This document shows positions 43,892 to 53,700 of a stretch of DNA of 64,000 bases, one piece after another (the stretch's first letter is position 1; the number at the start of each line of letters is the position of its first letter). Made by a program: the position numbers and the translations under genes. The stretch is taken from NCBI GenBank assembly GCA_028292485.1, contig JAQGMG010000003.1, forward strand, positions 1-64,000, given 5' to 3'. This DNA is from Rhodocyclales bacterium (GTDB lineage Bacteria; Pseudomonadota; Gammaproteobacteria; Burkholderiales; Rhodocyclaceae). The notes beneath the pieces were generated by a model. That model made no database searches and was not told where the DNA came from. It saw only the letters and a list, made by a program, of their open reading frames with translations.

Positions 43892-44806
43892 ATGCTTGAT
43901 CAGATCAATACGCTGGATGCGAGCGCGCTGAGCGCGCTCAAGCGTTCGGCTCACGAGAATTCGCCGGAAGCAATCAAGGCCACTGCGAAGCAATTCGAGG
44001 GGCTGTTCCTGCAACTCGTGCTCAAATCGATGCGTGACACAGTGCCGAAGGACGGCATGCTCGATAGTGACTCCACGCGTTTCTACGAAAGCATGGGCGA
44101 TCAGCAATTGGCGGCAGTGCTTGCGCAGCGCGGCGGTGTGGGCCTGGCGGCCTCGCTGGAGCGTCAGCTGATGCAGCAGGCGGGGCTCTCTCCCGCGGCA
44201 CCTGGCCAGATGACATTGCCACCTTTGCCTGGAGCCGTGGTGCCTAAAGCGGCGCTGCCAACGCCTCCTGCGAATACACTCCCTGCCAACGTTCCGCCAG
44301 TCAGCAATGCCGCAACCAGCAGCAGCGGCGATCCGCAGCGCTTCGTTGACGTGCTGTGGCCGCAAGCGACCGAAGCCGCGCAGACGCTTGGTGTGCCTCC
44401 GCATTTTCTGGTTGGACAGGCTGCACTTGAAACGGGTTGGGGCAAGTCCGAGTTGCGTACCGCTGATGGCAGGCCGACATACAACCTGTTCAACATCAAG
44501 GCGGGCAAGAGCTGGAGCGGCGCAACTGTCGATGCGCAAACGACCGAATATGAAAACGGCGCGGCACAGAGCCGGACGGAGCGTTTCCGCGCATATGGCT
44601 CATATGCCGAAGCGTTCCAGGATTATGCCCGCCTCATGCAACAATCACCGCGCTATGCCGCCGTAGCGGGGCAGGGCGAGGCATCCGGCTTTGCCAAGGC
44701 GCTGCAATCCGGCGGATACGCTACGGACCCGTCCTATGCCGACAAGCTGACCAGGGTCATCAACGGCAATACGCTCAGGCAAAGCCTGCTCGCCAGCGCA
44801 CGCTGA
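43892..44806 (+). CDS. flgJ: Flagellar rod-cap and muramidase FlgJ
   Basis: 304 residues. The N-terminal rod-binding domain has KATAKQFEGLFLQLVLKSMRDTVPKDGMLDSD and FYESMGDQQLA; a Pro/Ala linker (about 100-145) leads to the glucosaminidase domain with the catalytic Glu180 in GQAALETGWGKSELR, and NLFNIKA and a Tyr-rich C-terminus. FlgJ opens the peptidoglycan so the rod can pass. It is the last gene of the operon here; no flgK or flgL follows. No clear Shine-Dalgarno precedes the ATG. A strong terminator follows. Confidence 0.95.
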   Translation: MLDQINTLDASALSALKRSAHENSPEAIKATAKQFEGLFLQLVLKSMRDTVPKDGMLDSDSTRFYESMGDQQLAAVLAQRGGVGLAASLERQLMQQAGLSPAAPGQMTLPPLPGAVVPKAALPTPPANTLPANVPPVSNAATSSSGDPQRFVDVLWPQATEAAQTLGVPPHFLVGQAALETGWGKSELRTADGRPTYNLFNIKAGKSWSGATVDAQTTEYENGAAQSRTERFRAYGSYAEAFQDYARLMQQSPRYAAVAGQGEASGFAKALQSGGYATDPSYADKLTRVINGNTLRQSLLASAR

Positions 44807-44856
44807 ATCTGCCGCCACGGTAAAACCGGCAGCCTTTTATTTCTTCCCGTTACAAA

Positions 44857-44894
44857 GCAAAACGGCGCGCAGCCTTGGCTGCGCGCCGTTTTGC
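44857..44894. terminator. Bidirectional terminator after flgJ
   Basis: A perfect 18-bp inverted repeat (left arm GCAAAACGGCGCGCAGCC) with a 2-nt loop lies between flgJ and a convergent small gene; each strand ends in GTTTTGC after the GC-rich stem. Confidence 0.85.
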
Positions 44895-44911
44895 TTACAA
44901 GGGCTGAAGTA

Positions 44912-45109
44912 TTACTTGGCCATTGTGGAAGGAGCGGCAGCAGCCTTCTTTGCTTTCTTTGCCTTCTTGGCAGGCTTCTTGGCCATCGGAGCAGCGGAGG
45001 AAGCAGCGGCAGCGGCAGGAGCGGCAGGCGCAGCCGCCGGTGCGCTAGCTGCGAAAGCAGCGGAAGAAATGAAGGCACCAGCGATCAGGGCGGTCAGCAG
45101 CTTGGTCAT
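44912..45109 (-). CDS. Small exported Ala/Lys/Pro-rich protein
   Basis: 65 residues. AAAGGAAAC precedes the ATG, a strong Shine-Dalgarno. A signal peptide (KLLTALIAGAFISSAAFA) would be cut at AFA|AS, leaving a 45-residue mature part made almost only of Ala, Pro, Ser and Lys (AAPAAPAAAAASS, then KKPAKKAKKAKKAAAA). Such Lys-Ala-rich tails bind polyanions. Small proteins of this type are common in Burkholderiales and unnamed; function unknown. Confidence 0.72.
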   Translation of the reverse strand: MTKLLTALIAGAFISSAAFAASAPAAAPAAPAAAAASSAAPMAKKPAKKAKKAKKAAAAPSTMAK

Positions 45110-45231
45110 GTTTCGTTTCCTTTAAAGGTGGGTTGTGTTGGCCGGGATATCGCCCGGACATGATCAACAACGCGCCGTCGACGCAGCGAGATGACACGGT
45201 AGACAAAGATTTTTTCTGGCTGTTGGCGGGT

Positions 45232-46536
45232 TCAAAGACTTTCGATCAGCGCCGTAAGCGTCTGCTCGCCCAGCATTGCAATTTCTGTATGGTCAAGGAC
45301 ATAGGGAGGCATCCAGTAGACCGTGTTACCGATCGGTCGAAGCAGCACGCTCCTGTTCAGCGCAGCTTGCGCAAAGCGCCGTGAAAACCCGCGGTCAGCC
45401 TCGACGTCGAAGGCGACAATCATGCCGCTCTGGCGCACGTGACGAACCTTTTCGTGCAATGCAATCGGGCGTATGGCCTCCGCGAGCCACGCTGCCCGCT
45501 CACGGTTAGCCGCAATGACGTTATCCCGTTCGAATAATTCGAGCGTCGCCAATGCAGCCGTGCAGGCCAAGGGATTACCAGTATAGGAATGCGAATGCAG
45601 GAAGCCGCGACTGACCTCGTCCGCATAAAATGCCTGATAGATCGCGTCGCGACTCAGCACCAGCGACAAGGGAAGATAGCCTCCTGAAATACCCTTGGAG
45701 AGGCACATGAAGTCTGGCCAGATACCGGCCTGTTCGCAGGCGAAGAAGCTGCCGGTTCGTCCGCAACCTACGGCGATTTCATCTGCAATCAGATGCACCT
45801 CGTAGCGGTCGCAGAGCGCGCGTGCCTGGCGCAGGTATTCGGCATCGTACATGGCCATGCCCGTTGCGCATTGCACCAAGGGTTCGATAATCAGCGCGGC
45901 TGTGTGCTTATGGTTTGCCTCAAGCCAGGCCTCCAGCGCGTGTGCTGCGCGCCGTGCTACATCTGCCGGGCTTTCTCCCTCACTGGCACGCCGCCAATCA
46001 GGTGAGGGCACCGTATCCGCCGTGCGCACGAGCGGGGCGTAGGCATCGCGAAATAGCGGTATGTCGGTAACTGCGAGCGCACCCACGGTTTCACCGTGGT
46101 AACTCCCTTCGAGGCACACAAAGCGGTTCTTGTCCGGGCGGCCCAGATTGCGCCAGTAATGCAGGCTCATCTTCAAGGCGATCTCGGTCGCCGACGCGCC
46201 ATCCGAAGCGTAGAAAGCATGGCCTAGCACGCCGCCAGTGAGTGCAGAAAGCTTCTCTGAAAGCGCCACTACGGGCTCGTGCGTGAAGCCGGCCAGCATC
46301 ACATGCTCAAGTTTCTCCAGCTGTTCACGCAGGCGCTGATTGATGTGCGGGTTGCAATGTCCGAACAGATTCACCCACCATGAACTGACCGCGTCCAGAT
46401 AGCGCTTGTCATCAGTGTCGTAGAGCCATGGCCCTTCACCGCGCGCGATTGCAATCAGTGGCGTGGATTCGTGCTGTTTCATCTGCGTGCAGGGATGCCA
46501 CACGGCAGCGAGCGAACGAGAGAGGAGGTCGGTCAT
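45232..46536 (-). CDS. bioA: Adenosylmethionine-8-amino-7-oxononanoate aminotransferase
   Basis: 434 residues, class III aminotransferase. BioA converts KAPA to DAPA in biotin synthesis, with SAM as amino donor. The start HPCTQMKQHE and SWWVNLFGHCNPHIN are BioA-specific; the PLP lysine is Lys281 in LSKGISGGYLPL, and ADEIAVGCGRTGSFFACE binds the cofactor. No other bio gene (bioF, bioD, bioB) is next to it. It is divergent from yaaA. Confidence 0.95.
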   Translation of the reverse strand: MTDLLSRSLAAVWHPCTQMKQHESTPLIAIARGEGPWLYDTDDKRYLDAVSSWWVNLFGHCNPHINQRLREQLEKLEHVMLAGFTHEPVVALSEKLSALTGGVLGHAFYASDGASATEIALKMSLHYWRNLGRPDKNRFVCLEGSYHGETVGALAVTDIPLFRDAYAPLVRTADTVPSPDWRRASEGESPADVARRAAHALEAWLEANHKHTAALIIEPLVQCATGMAMYDAEYLRQARALCDRYEVHLIADEIAVGCGRTGSFFACEQAGIWPDFMCLSKGISGGYLPLSLVLSRDAIYQAFYADEVSRGFLHSHSYTGNPLACTAALATLELFERDNVIAANRERAAWLAEAIRPIALHEKVRHVRQSGMIVAFDVEADRGFSRRFAQAALNRSVLLRPIGNTVYWMPPYVLDHTEIAMLGEQTLTALIESL

Positions 46537-46698
46537 GTAGTCAGGTTCAAATCAGATCCGGAGCCGTGTATTTTCCTCGGTATTGGCCAGAGCAGGCAAA
46601 AAAGCGGGAAGGGCGGCGCAGCATCCGGGATCGAGAAACGTTCCGCGACAAGTAGAATGTGCGCTCTGCACTCTTCACATCATGATTCATATCACCGC

Positions 46699-47475
46699 AT
46701 GATCCAGATCGTTATCTCTCCCGCCAAATCGCTCGACTTCGAATCGCCGTTACCCGAAGTGCCACACACACAGCCCGATTTTCTGGACAAGTCTCAAAAG
46801 CTCATTAAGATACTGCGCAAACTTGCGCCGAAAACGGTTGGCAAGCTGATGAGCATTTCCGACGAACTTGTCGCACTGAACGTCGCGCGCTATGCGGAGT
46901 GGTCACCGCCTTTCGGCGAAGACAATGCGCGCCAAGCCATGCTCGCCTTCAACGGCGACGTCTACGGTGGCCTGGATGCGCGCAGTCTGACTTGCGATGA
47001 CATTGCCTGGGCTCAGACCCATCTGAGAATTCTGTCCGGTCTGTACGGCCTGCTACGTCCACTTGATCTCATGCAGGCGTATCGTCTGGAAATGGGCACG
47101 CGGCTGGTCAATCCGGCGGGCAAGGATCTATACAATTTCTGGGGTGAAAGCATTACGCAGGCAATCAATCAGAACTTCGCTGGAGCGACCGAGAACGTAC
47201 TAATCAATCTCGCGTCAGAGGAATACTTCAAGTCCGTGCGTCCGCGCAAATTGAAGGCACGCATCGTGACCCCCGTGTTCCACGAATGGAAGAGCGATGG
47301 CTACAAGATCGTCAGCTTCTACGCCAAACGCGCACGTGGCTTGATGAGTCGTTATGCCATTGTCAATCGTCTGAACGACGTCGAGGCACTCAAGGATTTC
47401 GATGTCGAAGGCTACGCATTTGCGCCCAAGGTCTCCAGCGAAGATACCTGGGTTTTTCGCCGCAAGGCAGCGTGA
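46699..47475 (+). CDS. yaaA: Peroxide stress protein YaaA (DUF328)
   Basis: 258 residues from the ATG at 46699; the open frame upstream overlaps bioA in antisense and has no homology. IVISPAKSLDFESPLP at the start, NGDVYGGLDARSL, RILSGLYGLLRPLDLMQAYRLEMGTRL, and FYAKRARGLMSRY are the family signatures. In E. coli YaaA binds DNA and limits iron-driven oxidative damage during peroxide stress. It is followed after 11 bp by the carboxypeptidase gene, so yaaA, the peptidase and queF probably form one transcript. Confidence 0.94.
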   Translation: MIQIVISPAKSLDFESPLPEVPHTQPDFLDKSQKLIKILRKLAPKTVGKLMSISDELVALNVARYAEWSPPFGEDNARQAMLAFNGDVYGGLDARSLTCDDIAWAQTHLRILSGLYGLLRPLDLMQAYRLEMGTRLVNPAGKDLYNFWGESITQAINQNFAGATENVLINLASEEYFKSVRPRKLKARIVTPVFHEWKSDGYKIVSFYAKRARGLMSRYAIVNRLNDVEALKDFDVEGYAFAPKVSSEDTWVFRRKAA

Positions 47476-47486
47476 GGAAAGTGCCA

Positions 47487-48653
47487 ATGAGCATTCACAT
47501 CAATAGCCAGTTCGATAGCGGCAATATCGAAGTGCTGAGCGCCGAGACGGCTGATGACATCCGCTTGCGCATTCGTCACGACAGCAATTCCGAATTCCTG
47601 CAATGGTTTCATTTTCGGCTGACTGCGCCCAAGGGCGCGAGCGTCCGCATCGTGATCGAGAACGCGGGCGAGTGCAGTTATGCCGAGGGCTGGCACGGAT
47701 ATCAATGCGCGGCGAGTCATGATCGCGAGGACTGGTTCCGCATTACGACCACCTATTACGACGGGAAGCAACTACGCATCGAGTTCCTCATGCAGCAGGA
47801 CAACATCTGGCTCGCCTACTTCCAGCCGTATTCGCTGGAGCGGCATTTCGATCTATTGGCACGCTACGCACAGAAGCCTGACGTGAAGCTCCTGCAACTG
47901 GGCAACTCGATCGAACAACGCAGTGTCGATGCGTTGCGTGTGGGTCAACCAGATGCGGCGCGGAAAAATATCTGGATCATTGCGCGTCAACACCCGGGTG
48001 AGTCGATGGCGGAATGGTGCGCAGAAGGCCTGCTCGAAGCCTTGCTCAATAACAACGATGGCAACGACAGCGATCCCGAATTCGGCCCCATTGCGCGTGA
48101 AGTGCGCCAGCTCGCCTGTCTGTACATCGTGCCAAACGTAAATCCCGACGGCAGCACGCTCGGCAATCTTCGCAGCAATGCAGCAGGCGCCAACCTGAAC
48201 AGAGAATGGCGCGCGCCCTCCGCGGAGCGCAGCCCCGAAATTCTCTGCGTGCGCCAGGGCATGCTCGACAACGGCGTCGATTTATTTATCGATCTACACG
48301 GCGACGAAACACTGCCGTACGTGTTCATCGATGGCAGCCACATGGTGCCCGGCTATGGCGAGCGCAACCTTGCGCTTCAACAGGCATTCCTCGATGATTT
48401 GCTCGCGGCCAGCCCCGATTTCCAGACCGCGCAAGGCTACGCGGACAATCGCTTCGACGACGAACTGCTGACGCTCGCTTCCAAGTGGGTCGCCCATCAA
48501 TTCAAATGCGTCGCGCTCACGCTCGAAATGCCGTTCAAGGACAACGCCAACGCGCTGGATGAGCGCACCGGCTGGAGCGCCGCGCGCAGCAAACGCCTTG
48601 GCGCATTGCTGCTCCATCCGATACTTGCCCATCTACGCAGGGCTGCGACATGA
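47487..48653 (+). CDS. M14-family cytosolic-type zinc carboxypeptidase
   Basis: 388 residues from the ATG at 47487, with GAGGAAA upstream. An N-terminal beta-sandwich (about 1-120, ending AYFQPYS) precedes the peptidase domain, the layout of cytosolic carboxypeptidases (AGBL/CCP type). Zinc and catalytic residues are present: His169 and Glu172 (RQHPGES), His271 (DLHGDE), and catalytic Glu347 (LTLEMPFKD); NLNREW contributes substrate binding. No signal peptide. Eukaryotic relatives remove glutamates from protein tails; bacterial substrates are unknown. Its stop overlaps the queF start by 4 nt. Confidence 0.9.
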   Translation: MSIHINSQFDSGNIEVLSAETADDIRLRIRHDSNSEFLQWFHFRLTAPKGASVRIVIENAGECSYAEGWHGYQCAASHDREDWFRITTTYYDGKQLRIEFLMQQDNIWLAYFQPYSLERHFDLLARYAQKPDVKLLQLGNSIEQRSVDALRVGQPDAARKNIWIIARQHPGESMAEWCAEGLLEALLNNNDGNDSDPEFGPIAREVRQLACLYIVPNVNPDGSTLGNLRSNAAGANLNREWRAPSAERSPEILCVRQGMLDNGVDLFIDLHGDETLPYVFIDGSHMVPGYGERNLALQQAFLDDLLAASPDFQTAQGYADNRFDDELLTLASKWVAHQFKCVALTLEMPFKDNANALDERTGWSAARSKRLGALLLHPILAHLRRAAT

Positions 48654-49489
48654 GCATTCACGATTCCGCGCAAGGTTCGCCGCTTGGTAAGAAAAGCAGC
48701 TACGAGACACAATACAACCCAGCGCTTCTCTACCCGATTCCACGTGCAGAAAAGCGGGCGGAGCTTGGCATTACCGACGTTCTGCCATTCGTCGGTATGG
48801 ACATCTGGAATGCATACGAACTCTCGTGGCTCAACCTGCGCGGCAAGCCGCTCGTTGCCCTCGCTGAATTCAGCGTTCCTGTGGATTCTCCGTACATCAT
48901 CGAATCGAAGTCGCTGAAGCTCTACCTGAACTCGTTCAATCAGTCGAAACAGATGAGCGTTAGAGACGTCGAAGAGCGCATCGCGGCGGACCTGAGCGCG
49001 GCAGCCGGGTCTGCGGTCTCAGTGCGAATCGTACCGATAGATCAAACCGCGTCGCGTGAAATGGGTGTTCCCAAAGGCATCTGTATCGATGACGCCGACA
49101 TTGTCATTGATACCTACGTCCCCGTGCCAACACTGTTGCAAGCCTTGGCTGGCCCTCTCACGGCTGACGAGACTCTCTACTCCCATCTGCTCAAATCAAA
49201 CTGCCTGGTAACCGGACAACCCGACTGGGGCATGCTCGCAATACGTTATAGTGGCCTGGCGATCGACCGCGAAGCGCTCCTGCGCTACATCGTCTCGTTT
49301 CGGGAACACAACGAATTTCACGAACAATGTGTCGAGCGCATCTTTTGCGACGTACAGCGCCAATGTAACCCGACGCGCTTGGCGGTGTGGGCGCGTTATA
49401 CACGCAGGGGAGGGCTGGACATCAACCCGATTCGCGCCACCGACGACGAGTGGGCCAAAGTCGGCAACTTGGCCGAAGCAAGGCAGTAA
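48650..49489 (+). CDS. queF: NADPH-dependent 7-cyano-7-deazaguanine reductase
   Basis: 279 residues, the long two-module (YqcD/E. coli-type) form. QueF reduces preQ0 nitrile to preQ1 for queuosine in tRNA. The NADPH-binding motif ESKSLKLYLNSFNQ (85-98) lies in the first module; the catalytic Cys185 and Asp192 are in SNCLVTGQPDWG in the second. It overlaps the upstream carboxypeptidase gene by 4 nt. A terminator follows directly. No other queuosine gene is in the window. Confidence 0.96.
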   Translation: MSIHDSAQGSPLGKKSSYETQYNPALLYPIPRAEKRAELGITDVLPFVGMDIWNAYELSWLNLRGKPLVALAEFSVPVDSPYIIESKSLKLYLNSFNQSKQMSVRDVEERIAADLSAAAGSAVSVRIVPIDQTASREMGVPKGICIDDADIVIDTYVPVPTLLQALAGPLTADETLYSHLLKSNCLVTGQPDWGMLAIRYSGLAIDREALLRYIVSFREHNEFHEQCVERIFCDVQRQCNPTRLAVWARYTRRGGLDINPIRATDDEWAKVGNLAEARQ

Positions 49490-49509
49490 GGGGGCAGGAC
49501 CTGAAACGG

Positions 49510-49542
49510 CAAAGGGTCGGCAAATGCCGACCCTTTGTTTTT

Positions 49543-49543
<1 letters not shown>
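49510..49543 (+). terminator. Intrinsic terminator of queF
   Basis: A perfect 13-bp stem (CAAAGGGTCGGCA / TGCCGACCCTTTG) with an AA loop is followed by six T residues (49538-49543). The last T is also the complement of the terminal A of the convergent tRNA gene. Confidence 0.9.
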
Positions 49544-49618
<75 letters not shown>

Positions 49619-49649
49619 GAGGCCGGCATGATATCACAGCCGCACCAGG

Positions 49650-50381
49650 TTACCGTATTGGTGAGCTTGACCCGTCCGCCGCAGGTGGTGTGGTGGGGCC
49701 CAGGGTGAATTCAAGCACCCATCGTGTTGGTACCGCTTTGCCGAGTAATCGCCCGGGGCGGACAAGCATTTTTTGCAGCTTTTGCATTAGCCAGGCCTCT
49801 TGCGAAGAAGTGAGGGTACTTGTGTCGATAGCAATGCTTTCGATACGTCCTGCTGCGTCAAGGTAAAAGCTTGCAGTTAGTTTGCCTGCGTGCTCCTTGT
49901 CTGGTGCACCTGCAGCGTCTTCATCCGGTTCTTCCTTGAAACTGGGGCGCTCGGTAAGCAGAGAAGCGGGATAGTGGGCGGGGGGAAGCGCCAATATCCC
50001 CGCCCCTGTCGTTAGCGGCCCGCCAGAAATGTCCGTTGCAGGCTCAGAGCTTGTTGTGGGCTCTGTGGTAGGAAACGGAATTGCGAGCGAGGGGGCTTGG
50101 CTTTTTTCTTGTTGAGTTGTTAGCGTGATTCCATCCGGCCTCAGCCGTGCTTGAAGAACTTTGATGAAAGAAGATGCTCTTGCGGTATCCGGAAAAGATC
50201 GAATGCCCGGCATCCCCGGCTCAAACAACAAGAACAGGAAATGCACACCAAGTGAAAAAAAAAGACAAAAAAGAAGGCGCCACCCGGCGCCTCTTTTTTT
50301 GCTGCAGAAGGGCGCTTTCTTACCAACAGTTTGCGGCACTGAGGGTTGCGTCGGAACCCACACCTTTTGTTCCTTTTTCAT
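49650..50381 (-). CDS. TonB-like single-pass membrane protein of unknown function
   Basis: Up to 243 residues. One membrane segment ([20 protein letters not shown], about 34-53), a Pro/Ser/Thr-rich middle, and a C-terminal domain with [24 protein letters not shown], which resembles the TonB C-terminal fold in small TonB-like proteins of Burkholderiales. The start is uncertain: the ATG at 50381 lies 62 nt inside pilE, while a GTG at 50363 has AAGGA upstream. In either case the N-terminal codons run through the pilE terminator, and its T-rich part encodes some of the membrane segment. It lies downstream of the minor pilin operon. Confidence 0.6.
   Translation of the reverse strand: MKKEQKVWVPTQPSVPQTVGKKAPFCSKKRGAGWRLLFCLFFSLGVHFLFLLFEPGMPGIRSFPDTARASSFIKVLQARLRPDGITLTTQQEKSQAPSLAIPFPTTEPTTSSEPATDISGGPLTTGAGILALPPAHYPASLLTERPSFKEEPDEDAAGAPDKEHAGKLTASFYLDAAGRIESIAIDTSTLTSSQEAWLMQKLQKMLVRPGRLLGKAVPTRWVLEFTLGPTTPPAADGSSSPIR
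50258..50300 (-). terminator. Intrinsic terminator of the pilin operon
   Basis: GGCGCC (50291-50286) and GGCGCC (50281-50276) pair around a 4-nt loop, flanked by A-rich and T-rich runs on both sides (minus-strand TTCTTTTTTGTC and a further nine T). It begins 20 nt after the pilE stop. Confidence 0.8.
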
Positions 50382-50718
50382 TAATCGTCAGGGTGCCGCA
50401 TTCATCACCTTCTTGTGCATTCTTGGGATCCGCGGCCACAGTGAAGCTTGTTGCGTCGGGGGTTCCTTGAAAGGCAAAATCGTAGTAGCTGCTCGTGATA
50501 CTTGTCGGGAACGTAGCACCGGTATACCGCATTTGTTCGGTGTAATAACGCTCCATGAACTGCGTCGCCTGCAGCAAACCACTGCGAGCTTCTGCACGGC
50601 GACCTTTCCGGATCGAATCGTTGTACGCAGGAATAGCGATCGATGCAAGGATGCCAATGATCGCGACCACGATCATGAGTTCAATCAGCGTAAAGCCCTT
50701 CGCAGATGATTTAAGCAT
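50320..50718 (-). CDS. pilE: Type IV (minor) pilin PilE
   Basis: 132 residues. Class III signal [34 protein letters not shown], with Glu5 of the mature form, identifies a type IVa pilin cut by PilD. Two cysteines, Cys107 and Cys131, could form the D-region disulphide. It lies 8 bp after pilY1 at the end of the minor pilin operon, the position of the PilE minor pilin in Pseudomonas, so it is probably a minor rather than the major pilin. A terminator follows. Confidence 0.92.
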   Translation of the reverse strand: MLKSSAKGFTLIELMIVVAIIGILASIAIPAYNDSIRKGRRAEARSGLLQATQFMERYYTEQMRYTGATFPTSITSSYYDFAFQGTPDATSFTVAADPKNAQEGDECGTLTINEKGTKGVGSDATLSAANCW

Positions 50719-50726
50719 GGCTTTGG

Positions 50727-53700
50727 CTACTCCGGTTTAATGATTTCACGCCAGCTCAGGCGATTGGCAGAGCCGCCACTGCCACCGCCACAGCCACCAC
50801 CGGGACAGCCACAATGCGCTCCGACGCATTTGAGTCCAGTGGCACTTACATCACCAGACACGCTATTACCCACTGCAACAATCAGCCCCCCCGATCCTGT
50901 CAGGATTGTCGAACCGCCGATCGTTGTTGTCCTCGTACCTGCAGCAAGCTCGGTATCTTCAATGGTGCCATCCTTATTGATATCGAAAGCCCCGTAAAGC
51001 CCCCCGTTTGCATAATTCACGGCCATCAGCCAGCCATAGCCTGCAGTAGTACCGCAGAGCAGAGCAGCAGGTACAAAAGTGTTGTAGATGACGCCATTGT
51101 TGAACACGACAGGCGTGCCGGTGATCCGCTCTCCCGAATCGGGAAGGTTTTCGACCCAACCAGAATAGGCCGTCCAGTCCATGGGCAAATCCGTGATTTG
51201 GCGGAACGACCCACTGGTTATGTCAGTGGTAATGGTTTGTGAAAGCAATTTGTCGCGTGTCTGCAGCGTTGTTGCGGTCTTCGCCCCGGTACCGTCAGTC
51301 GTTTTATCCCACACGCCATACATGGATTGCTGTTGCGTACTGGTGGCATCGGATGTTTCGAAGTATTTGCCTGTGCCGAAATACACCAGGACGTGTTTGC
51401 TGTTGGTCGGATGAGTCGACAGCGCTGGTGTGCTGGTGATCGGCTGAACACGGGCGGCGGTACAGCTTACGACTGTGTCGATACAGGCCACAGCTAACTT
51501 GCTGAATGACACGCTAGTGGCATCGTTATATACGTGCCCGGTCAGGTCGAACTTCCACAGATTGCCCTTGATGTCGCCGCCATAGACGTAGTCGACATAA
51601 CCATCGTTGTCTGTATCTATGCCCGCAACACCGCCTAGACCATTCGTGTCTCCCGAATCGCCGACTACCGTATCAATCTTCAGGAACTTCGGAGCAACGG
51701 CTCCTTTCTGGTCCAGGTAAATAATGAAAAGTTGGGCACTACCTGTTGTGCTGTTATAGCCATTGCCCGTAATGACCGCCCATTTCCCACCTCTTAGCTG
51801 AGTAATGATCGGGCGTTCAAAAATATAACCCATGCCAGGGTCATGAGCAGCAGTAAACTCCCATAACAAAGAGTCCTTGATTGCCGTCTCGGTAGAGTAG
51901 TCGGGTGTCGTCACGTCAAGTGCGTACAAGCCTCGCCCGCCAGCGCGCAACGCGCCCGTCAACGCCGTTCGCCACGTCAGGCTACCCGACACCGTAAGCT
52001 TGACGTCTGCCGCTACGGGTGAGCCGTCCACGTAGTACTTGTGTGTGTACGCGGGATTCACGAGATACTTCAGGTTGGGGATCACCATCGACGGTACGTA
52101 CGCGAAACGTTCAGTGCCACCACCAGCCCCGGTGCTCGCATCGAATGCGTGAAGCATCCCATCGTTTGCACCTACATATATAAGGCTAGAACGTGTAGGT
52201 GCAAAGCCTCCATATGTGCTGTCACCCGTATAGGCGATTGGTACAGAACTTATTGCGCCGTAGTTTCCCGGAGTGTTCACCATGACGGGCGCCGAGTTGA
52301 CGATGTCACCAAGCTTCGTCGTATCGCGCACACGGAAACTATTGACGCCGGCCCCTTCTTTGCTACCGCTTCCGCGAACGTAGTCCAGTACGCCCTGGTC
52401 TGTAGGTGTGCCATGCACTACAAGCTCCAGACTGCTCTGTTGCGCAGTATTTAGAGAGCCCCACGCAAACGGAATGCCGACATTCGTGGTCGGATTAGCA
52501 CTAAAAATGATTCTTCCTGAACTAGAAGTCAGTTTGTCAGCTGCAGACCATTGTTTAGTGAATACAAAGGCTCCCGAAACAAGTTTCAGATCGAAGGCCC
52601 GCAGGTCACCTGTCCAGTAGCCTGGATCAAACACGCCTTGAAAAACCGTTGTGCCGGTGTCAAGCGAGGTCGAGCTTGTCGCCACTGCCGCACCGCCGGA
52701 AGACTGCGAAATTGCCTTAAACGCAGCGGCCAGTGATTTCTCCAGCTGTGCCGGATTATTCACATAGAAATAATTGTCCGGCAAACCATCAGATCCAGCC
52801 GTACCGTCGGTTTTCTGCGAATCCCATTCGATGACCTGATTCGGAAGAGAGGTAATCGAAATGGTGGTGGGTTTGCCATCACTCGTAAACTCTTTGAAGC
52901 CGCCGTATTTCGCCGCGTAGTACAGCGGGTCTTTGAGTTCCACCACACTAGCGCTGCCAATAACATCGTAGGTCACACTTGTGGCAGCGTCAGTTGGGAG
53001 GCAATTCGTACAACCCAAGGCGCCTGTCGGGTCGGTAAAGTTGAAATTTTCAATACCCGAATGAAAATGTGGACCGTCACGCACGGTGCCTGATATGACA
53101 TAACCAAACCCTTGGGGCTGGCTTGTCGATTCGGCGATTACCTTTGTCGTGATACGAATTTGCGTTGAAGAGAGAATCTCGTATGAAAGCGTGCCAATAA
53201 CGTCCTGGTCATAGTCGCCGCCGAAATTGCTGTCTTCCCAATTGACGTAGAAGGTGCCTTTCGTGGCGTCTTGAGACACGAGTTTGAAATCCACGATAGT
53301 CCCTGTGCCAACTCCCGTCGCGCCAAGATCCAGGCGGTACGCTGGCTGCAGGTATACGGTCTTGCCACTGACTGTGATGGGAATACGGGGTACATTCGTG
53401 GCCAAGGCAACGCCATACGTATTAACACGCAAGGAAGTGGTATCGGTAGTGTCATCGATCGATACGCCCGAGACATCACGAATCCTGTTTACGTGAGCGT
53501 AGTAAGCCATCCCCGCCATCAGGTAAGTACCCGCCTGTGACGGCGCTTCTGGACATATTCCGCCCAGAGTTCCCAGGTTTGCGACTGTTTTTGCGGTACA
53601 TATGCCGTTGCTGGTAGTGCCGTTATTCCCAATAAACACTGACTTGCCGACTAGCCCCTCGGCGACGCCGACCGCATTCGTACGGCTCACGGCATTGGGG

